Source: Desulfuromonadales bacterium
GTDB taxonomy: Bacteria > Desulfobacterota > Desulfuromonadia > Desulfuromonadales > BM103
Reading direction: 5' to 3'
Assembly (NCBI GenBank): GCA_030640215.1
Contig: DAOWJU010000229.1
Location: 1 to 19,630 of the forward strand
DNA length: 19,630 bases
This document shows positions 16,488-19,630 of the stretch, piece by piece. Position numbers and translations under genes: made by a program. Within the stretch, counting starts at the first letter, position 1. Every line of letters begins with the position of its first letter. The notes under the pieces are model-generated. The model searched no databases. It saw only the letters and a list, made by a program, of their open reading frames with translations, and was not told the DNA's origin.

Positions 16488-16751
16488 TCACCGCGTTCTG
16501 AACTGAAAGCTGTCGTGTTCCTCCTGGGCAATATCCGTACGAACTTGCTCGACGCTCCGTTCGTAGATAATCTCACGCCCCAGCACGCTCCCGGCGTAAG
16601 CCAGGCTGTTGCGCGTAGGAGTCAGCTTGCACTTGGCGTTGTGGATGCCTTCGCCGAGGATAATCCATATCGCGTCTGCTTTTTTGCTGGAGACAATGAC
16701 CTCCAGGATTTGACCGCTTTCCACGTGCACTTTGATCTTTTCGGCGTCCAT
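16488..16751 (-). CDS. Hypothetical protein, 87 residues
   Basis: Soluble small protein with no signal peptide. The sequence (KVHVESGQILEVIVSSKKAD, then AIWIILGEGIHNAKCKLTPT) reads as beta-rich and composition-balanced, as expected for a real gene, and I have an impression of similar short proteins in Geobacter relatives, but I cannot name the family. GGGAGG is 11 bases ahead of ATG 16751. It stands alone between the MscS gene (convergent) and the REP-like hairpin. Confidence 0.6.
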   Translation of the reverse strand: MDAEKIKVHVESGQILEVIVSSKKADAIWIILGEGIHNAKCKLTPTRNSLAYAGSVLGREIIYERSVEQVRTDIAQEEHDSFQFRTR

Positions 16752-16883
16752 TGGGTTTCAACCCTCCCGTTGATGTCGAGGTCGTGTATGGCAACTGCAC
16801 AAACTAGCGAGCCCTAACCTGCGATTTATAGTTCTCAAGCGTCTGCTGAACTGTAGTCCCTTGTTGCTGAAATTTGGGATGTG

Positions 16884-16934
16884 GTGACAGTTACTCCATT
16901 TACGACTTCGTCAGCTAAATGAGGTAACTGTCAC
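16884..16934. repeat. Long REP-like hairpin downstream of the Fic gene
   Basis: A perfect 11-bp outer inverted repeat GTGACAGTTAC (16884-16894) / GTAACTGTCAC (16924-16934) encloses a second stem (CATTTA/TAAATG) and an apical GAC-TTC-GTC, so almost the whole 51 bases fold into one imperfect stem. It begins 11 bases beyond the stop of the minus-strand Fic gene. It could act as a REP target of a RAYT or protect/terminate the Fic transcript; there is no U-tract. Confidence 0.6.
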
Positions 16935-16944
16935 TAATTCCGAC

Positions 16945-17529
16945 TCAGGAACGAACAAAATCCAAGAGAGGCCTGTAATCATGCTTGTCAGCAGCGCGCA
17001 ATGCTTCAATGTATCGCTGTCGACAATCACTAGCGTTGGTCAAGTTCTCCTGTCCCCATGTGAAGTGCTCTTGTCCCAGCAAATACACCTGAACGATATC
17101 AGCCATGAGACGGGCATGACGTCCATTACCGTTGGGAAAAGCGTGAATAGCGACCAACCGGTGGTGAAACCGGGCTGCGATTTCATCAGGTGGATAGGAC
17201 TCAAGCTCAATCCAAGTGTTCACCTCATCAAACAATTGGTGAAGTACTACCGGAATTTGCGTCCACTCAATGCCGATGTTCTTTTGACTACGACGAAAAG
17301 CCCCAGCCCAGCGCCATACATTGCCAAACATCTTTTTGTGCAGTGAGCGAACATATTTTTCGGTCAAAACATTCTTTTGCCGACGGCTAAAAACAGTATC
17401 TTCAGCCTCAGAAATATTCTCTTGCTCCCAGCGGTCAAGCTCTACTCTGGTACTGATGTGTGGCAACAAGAGCCCTTGTGTCTCATCTGGATCGATTGGT
17501 GTTGCACCTTCGGGGTAATCGAAATTCAT
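16945..17529 (-). CDS. Mobile mystery protein B (Fic-domain protein)
   Basis: 194 residues. The Fic active-site motif is HAFPNGNGRHAR at 129-140: catalytic H129 is present, and the usual Asp/Glu before GNGR is Asn133, a substitution that also occurs in natural Fic proteins but may alter metal binding. Upstream, TRVELDRWEQENI (27-39) is the N-terminal motif typical of this subgroup. Fic enzymes transfer AMP or other nucleotide moieties to target proteins; the target here is unknown. The ATG overlaps the stop of the HTH partner gene by 4 bases (ATGA), so the two are co-translated. The pairing, sizes and order match mobile mystery proteins A and B, recognised in mobile regions of many bacteria. 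Confidence 0.88.
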   Translation of the reverse strand: MNFDYPEGATPIDPDETQGLLLPHISTRVELDRWEQENISEAEDTVFSRRQKNVLTEKYVRSLHKKMFGNVWRWAGAFRRSQKNIGIEWTQIPVVLHQLFDEVNTWIELESYPPDEIAARFHHRLVAIHAFPNGNGRHARLMADIVQVYLLGQEHFTWGQENLTNASDCRQRYIEALRAADKHDYRPLLDFVRS

Positions 17530-17996
17530 GACTTTTCTGACCAGAAGTCTTTAGGCATTTCGCGTATCAAATCTTCCATCTTTGCGTCGAGCATCTTTCT
17601 TCGTTCATCATCCGACACAACTTGATCTTCCAACAACATGGTGTGGGAGGTACGCGAAAAACGTTGTTTAGCGACGATTTTGGCCTGATCGCGCATGGTA
17701 TTCTCAAGGCTGGTGCGAGGAACCAAGGCGTAAACAAACACACAATCCATTGCTTCAGCGGCCTGGCGCAAGGTCTTTAACGTCAGAGCATCGGAGATTT
17801 CGTCTTTCTCCATCTGGACGACTCGTGGCTGACTGACCCCGATGCGATCAGCAAGTTGTCTGCCAGACATCCCCAGAGCCTCACGGATCGAACGCAACCA
17901 ACCCTTTACGGGTCGATGTAGGCCCCTGACACTGTTGAGACTTTCAAAGGTTTCGTCCAGCTGCTCCCGCATAATGTGGCGATGTTTTGCTCGCAT
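17526..17996 (-). CDS. Mobile mystery protein A (HTH regulator)
   Basis: 156 residues. Helix-turn-helix of the Xre type at about 34-90: WLRSIREALGMSGRQLADRI, then GVSQPRVVQMEKDE and a third helix set (TLKTLRQAAEAMDC). No membrane or enzyme motif. It is the first gene of the pair with the Fic protein and probably represses its own promoter and/or neutralises the Fic partner, by analogy with toxin-antitoxin operons; this is inference. AGGGG at 18009-18005 lies 8 bases ahead of ATG 17996. Confidence 0.87.
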   Translation of the reverse strand: MRAKHRHIMREQLDETFESLNSVRGLHRPVKGWLRSIREALGMSGRQLADRIGVSQPRVVQMEKDEISDALTLKTLRQAAEAMDCVFVYALVPRTSLENTMRDQAKIVAKQRFSRTSHTMLLEDQVVSDDERRKMLDAKMEDLIREMPKDFWSEKS

Positions 17997-18016
17997 AACT
18001 ATAACCCCTACATTAT

Positions 18017-18031
18017 TTACCTTAAAGTTAT
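18017..18031 (+). promoter_or_regulatory. Operator-like site 1
   Basis: TTACCTTAAAGTTAT, a near-palindrome (ACCT-TA-AAGT) that covers the predicted transcription start just downstream of the -10 of the mystery A/B promoter. It matches site 2 at 13 of 15 bases. Confidence 0.5.
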
Positions 18032-18058
18032 TTATAACATATTCATTATATCGGTCAA
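18031..18058 (-). promoter_or_regulatory. Promoter of the mobile mystery A/B operon
   Basis: On the minus strand TTGACC (18058-18053), 16 bases, TATAAA (18036-18031), with an extended TGT before the -10. It is one of the strongest promoter matches in the window. Confidence 0.6.
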
Positions 18059-18066
18059 GATATTAA

Positions 18067-18081
18067 TTACCTGAAGGTTAT
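18067..18081 (+). promoter_or_regulatory. Operator-like site 2
   Basis: TTACCTGAAGGTTAT contains the perfect palindrome ACCT-GA-AGGT. It lies just upstream of the -35 and exactly 50 bases from site 1 (five helical turns). A weaker inverted half-match (TAACTTTAA) follows at 18086-18094. Confidence 0.5.
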
Positions 18082-18099
18082 CAGGTAACTTTAAAAGAC

Positions 18100-18373
18100 A
18101 GACTTACATTTTCTACCACCTGTTCCCCAAAAGGTGGTGCCTGGGTAGCTTAGTGCCCAAGCAAATTTCAGCGACCATTACTCGTCTCTTGCTCTTGTTT
18201 TTGCAACAACTGCTGCCCTACACTGGTCAGGCGACATCGGGAGGCATTCATGATAAGGAAAATCAAAAGGGAAGTGATAGCAGGGAACAAGTAATGGTGT
18301 AATTGTCTCGTAACCTACCGATTGCGCAAGAGGAAACAAGAAACGTCCCCTTTTTACGGCTCCGACTCAGAGT
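18100..18373. other. Intergenic region between mystery A and the 163-residue gene
   Basis: No convincing gene. A minus-strand frame at about 18250-18170 encodes 27 codons without support. GAAACGTCCCC at 18340-18350 repeats the motif at 5233-5243, suggesting another REP/RAYT border trace. Confidence 0.4.
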
Positions 18374-18865
18374 TTACACCCCTTCCTGGAGCTTTCCGAG
18401 CAACAAACACAGATCCTGACGCACAGATTCATGGGTGTACAAATCTGCCGGGTCGGGCTCCTGACCTGCCCGCTGAAACAGAGGGCGCTCATGATACATC
18501 TCTCCCCATCGCACATCCACCTGGCGCACGAATTCATGTAACGCATAATCACTGGCCAATATGGTATCGATGATCTCTCGTAGCGCATTGAGGGGTTGTT
18601 GCAGATGCCTCGCTACCAACAGATGGTTGCTTCGGACCTGGCGGCACAATATCGACTTCAATGTTCCCGAAGGGTCTGGGGTCTGTTGGTTTATCCATTG
18701 TGTCAACAGGATGATGGCTTGCTCTTGCTGTGAAACGGGCGATTCCCCTTTCATCAGTCCACTACCGGCGCGGCCTATAGCACTTGCCATGTTGAACTTT
18801 TGCTGCGCCCGTATTTCACGTTGCACCTCATCGGTGCTTGGATCTTGATCCTTATTCTTGCCCAT
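18374..18865 (-). CDS. Hypothetical protein, 163 residues, downstream of a Phd-type antitoxin gene
   Basis: I do not recognise the family; it is not RelE/ParE-like. Residues 1-30 are charged and polar, and the remainder looks mostly helical (QQEQAIILLTQWINQ, HLQQPLNALREIIDTIL, DLYTHESVRQDLCLLLGKL). No membrane segment. Start choice: the frame is open upstream, but GGGAG lies 7 bases before ATG 18865, which is therefore preferred over a start about 30 bases earlier that would overlap the upstream gene. It follows the Phd reading frame by 26 bases on the same strand, so both are probably on one transcript. It occupies the place where a toxin gene would normally be. Confidence 0.62.
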   Translation of the reverse strand: MGKNKDQDPSTDEVQREIRAQQKFNMASAIGRAGSGLMKGESPVSQQEQAIILLTQWINQQTPDPSGTLKSILCRQVRSNHLLVARHLQQPLNALREIIDTILASDYALHEFVRQVDVRWGEMYHERPLFQRAGQEPDPADLYTHESVRQDLCLLLGKLQEGV

Positions 18866-18891
18866 TTTGGCACTCCCACGCTGGCTACAGG

Positions 18892-19108
18892 TCAAAATAG
18901 TCCGGCCTCTTCGCCAAGAGCGATCAATTTCAACAAACCGATTGTCGAACGCATCTGTTCATAACTTTTTAGATCTTGCAACACTGCACGAGTTTCACCC
19001 TTTTGAGTGATGTAGACTGGGCGTTGAGATTCATTGATCTGAGAAAGTAAGCTGGCAGTGTTGCTCTTCAGGTAGGTAACGGGCCGAATGTCTTTTTTTT
19101 GCGTCCAT
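18892..19108 (-). pseudogene. Phd/YefM-family antitoxin gene with a frameshift at an A8 tract
   Basis: GGAGG, 5 bases, ATG 19108 starts MDAKK; a run of eight A (19100-19093) then shifts the frame. One base further, the protein continues as DIRPVTYLKSNTASLLSQIN, then ESQRPVYITQKGETRAVLQD and LKSYEQMRSTIGLLKLIALG, ending EEAGLF at TGA 18892. With seven A the gene would be one 71-codon frame. The sequence is a clear Phd-like antitoxin: the N-terminal DNA-binding fold is complete, but the C-terminus is shorter than the 80-90 residues I expect for this group. As written, the ATG frame stops after about 25 residues. Options are a sequencing indel, a true null mutation, or expression through RNA-polymerase slippage. 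No RelE/ParE toxin gene follows. Confidence 0.75.
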
Positions 19109-19123
19109 AATTTCCTCCAGTCG

Positions 19124-19156
19124 TTTTAAAGTACCTTAAAAGGTTTGTGAAGACAA
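19124..19156 (-). promoter_or_regulatory. Promoter and palindromic operator of the Phd gene
   Basis: The 18-base TTTTAAAGTACCTTAAAA (19124-19141) is an inverted repeat with a GTAC centre (16 of 18 bases symmetrical). On the minus strand TTGTCT (19156-19151), 17 bases, TACTTT (19133-19128) form a weak promoter whose -10 lies inside the palindrome. This is the usual arrangement for autorepression by a Phd-type antitoxin. Confidence 0.45.
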
Positions 19157-19530
19157 TGGGAGGGTTATGCTGAGGATAGCGGTGTATTTCGTTGGCCAGG
19201 CTTTTATTGCTGATTAAACGAACTGGTATTCGCGTAACACAATGAGTTTTCTTTAGGTGTAACCCTGCAGGCTCTTGCTGTGATTACCTATACCGCTGCA
19301 GAGCCAACAAAACCCTGATAGAGTGGAGACGCCTCATCCGGGCAATAAGTTCCGGTGACACAATGGTAATGTGTCACCGGAACCAAAGCTAGGACCTTTC
19401 TAAAGGTGGCTCGAATTGCAACATTGCAAGCCCCGGCTTTTAAGTTCCCATGGCTTCCGCCATTTGGTGATATCATGGGATTAATTGAAGCTCGTTATTT
19501 GCAACCCTAACTGCACCGACTGGAATCACT
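19157..19530 (+). other. Hairpin-rich leader region upstream of the DUF6172-like gene
   Basis: No gene supported. Five inverted repeats occur between 19270 and 19480: GGCTCT/AGAGCC (19270-19305); a perfect 12-bp stem with 9-base loop (19350-19382); ACCTTT-CT-AAAGGT (19394-19407); TTGCAA-CA-TTGCAA (19416-19429); TCCCATG/CATGGGA (19446-19480). AAAGC (19385-19389) can pair with GCTTT (19436-19440) to close the third and fourth into a three-way junction. No T-run follows any stem. I could not match it to a known riboswitch. Confidence 0.45.
19350..19382. repeat. Perfect 12-bp inverted repeat
   Basis: TTCCGGTGACAC, loop AATGGTAAT, GTGTCACCGGAA. It is the most stable hairpin in the intergenic region and has no T-tract on either side, so it is not an intrinsic terminator. 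GGTGACA is shared with the hairpin at 16883-16889. Confidence 0.8.
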
Positions 19531-19630
19531 ATGAAAAAAACTTTCAAAATGACCCACCCAAAGATCAAAGTTCCAAGGCTTGTCGAAGCCATCAAATATG
19601 AAGTTAAAAAGTATATTAAGAGAGAACGCA
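19531..19630 (+). CDS. DUF6172-like protein (partial, N-terminus only)
   Basis: Open from ATG 19531 to the window edge: MKKTFKMTHPKIKVPRLVEA, then IKYEVKKYIKRER. The beginning (MKKTF...THP.I...R..EAIK..VKKY.KRER) matches what I remember of the DUF6172 family, small basic proteins of unknown function. Only 33 codons are visible. The ribosome site is weak (TGGAATCACT). Confidence 0.6.
   Translation, partial: MKKTFKMTHPKIKVPRLVEAIKYEVKKYIKRER

Noticed and set aside
16805..16894. Minus-strand peptide PKFQQQGTTVQQTLENYKSQ and its stop, sharing a 17-base match with the M50 gene end at 5-21
   Set aside because: No start, and the similarity is limited to KFQQQG; too short to call a gene fragment or a true repeat.
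18170..18252. 27-codon minus-strand frame ending LTSVGQQLLQKQ...
   Set aside because: It vaguely resembles a regulator tail but is too short, with no ribosome site or context.
19300..19385. Possible GEMM (cyclic dinucleotide) riboswitch
   Set aside because: Pieces such as AAAACC, GGAGACGC and CCGGGC are present in order, but the conserved GACGCAAAGCC core is not, and the second helix does not match.
19288..19476. 62-codon minus-strand frame across the hairpin-rich region
   Set aside because: It runs through the 12-bp inverted repeat and the other hairpins, has no ribosome site and shows no domain; it is more likely a by-product of the structured sequence.
1..19630. CRISPR array, tRNA or rRNA genes
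   Set aside because: No regularly spaced direct repeats of CRISPR size and no cloverleaf or rRNA sequence were found on either strand by eye.

Overview
The window looks like a chromosomal stretch from a Gram-negative bacterium of the Desulfuromonas/Geobacter type (Desulfobacterota). This placement is inferred from protein style (Cache-PAS hybrid kinase, DUF2797, a DUF6172-like start, mobile mystery proteins, RAYT debris); no rRNA or other phylogenetic marker is present, so it is tentative.

Layout. 1-1235: the N-terminal 310 codons of a site-2-protease-like M50 membrane protease on the minus strand, running off the left edge, followed by a small decayed exonuclease remnant. 1236-4061 (minus): a 941-residue hybrid sensor kinase (Cache-HAMP-PAS-HisKA-HATPase-REC) with a good promoter. 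4344-4985 (plus): an unrecognised 213-residue protein with its own good promoter. 4986-5426: a debris zone with the C-terminus of a REP-associated transposase (RAYT) and copies of short dispersed repeats. 5427-8423 (minus): a coupled pair, CDP-alcohol phosphatidyltransferase then a Lon-family (S16) protease. 8554-11442 (plus, divergent): a single-chain ACP / fatty-acyl-AMP ligase / lysophospholipid-type acyltransferase. 11670-13586 (plus): a divergent FtsH. These form a membrane-lipid and membrane-protein quality-control block.

13540-16751 holds small or peripheral genes: a tiny predicted secreted Cys protein overlapping the ftsH tail, a DUF2797 protein, an MFS transporter lacking its N-terminal half, an MscS channel and an 87-residue conserved-looking protein. 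16884-19141 is accessory DNA: a long REP-like hairpin, a mobile mystery protein A/B pair (HTH regulator plus Fic enzyme) with a promoter bracketed by two operator-like repeats, an unknown 163-residue protein, and upstream of it a Phd-type antitoxin gene that is frameshifted at a run of eight A. 19142-19530 is a hairpin-rich leader in front of a partial DUF6172-like gene.

The most noteworthy items are the ACP-ligase-acyltransferase fusion facing a phosphatidyltransferase, the A8-frameshifted Phd gene with a non-RelE neighbour, the symmetric operator/promoter layout of the mobile mystery genes, the hairpin-rich leader, and several gene remnants (exonuclease, RAYT, thioredoxin reductase, MFS) lying between intact genes, often beside shared short repeats. 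All functional assignments come from reading motifs by eye; no database search was possible.
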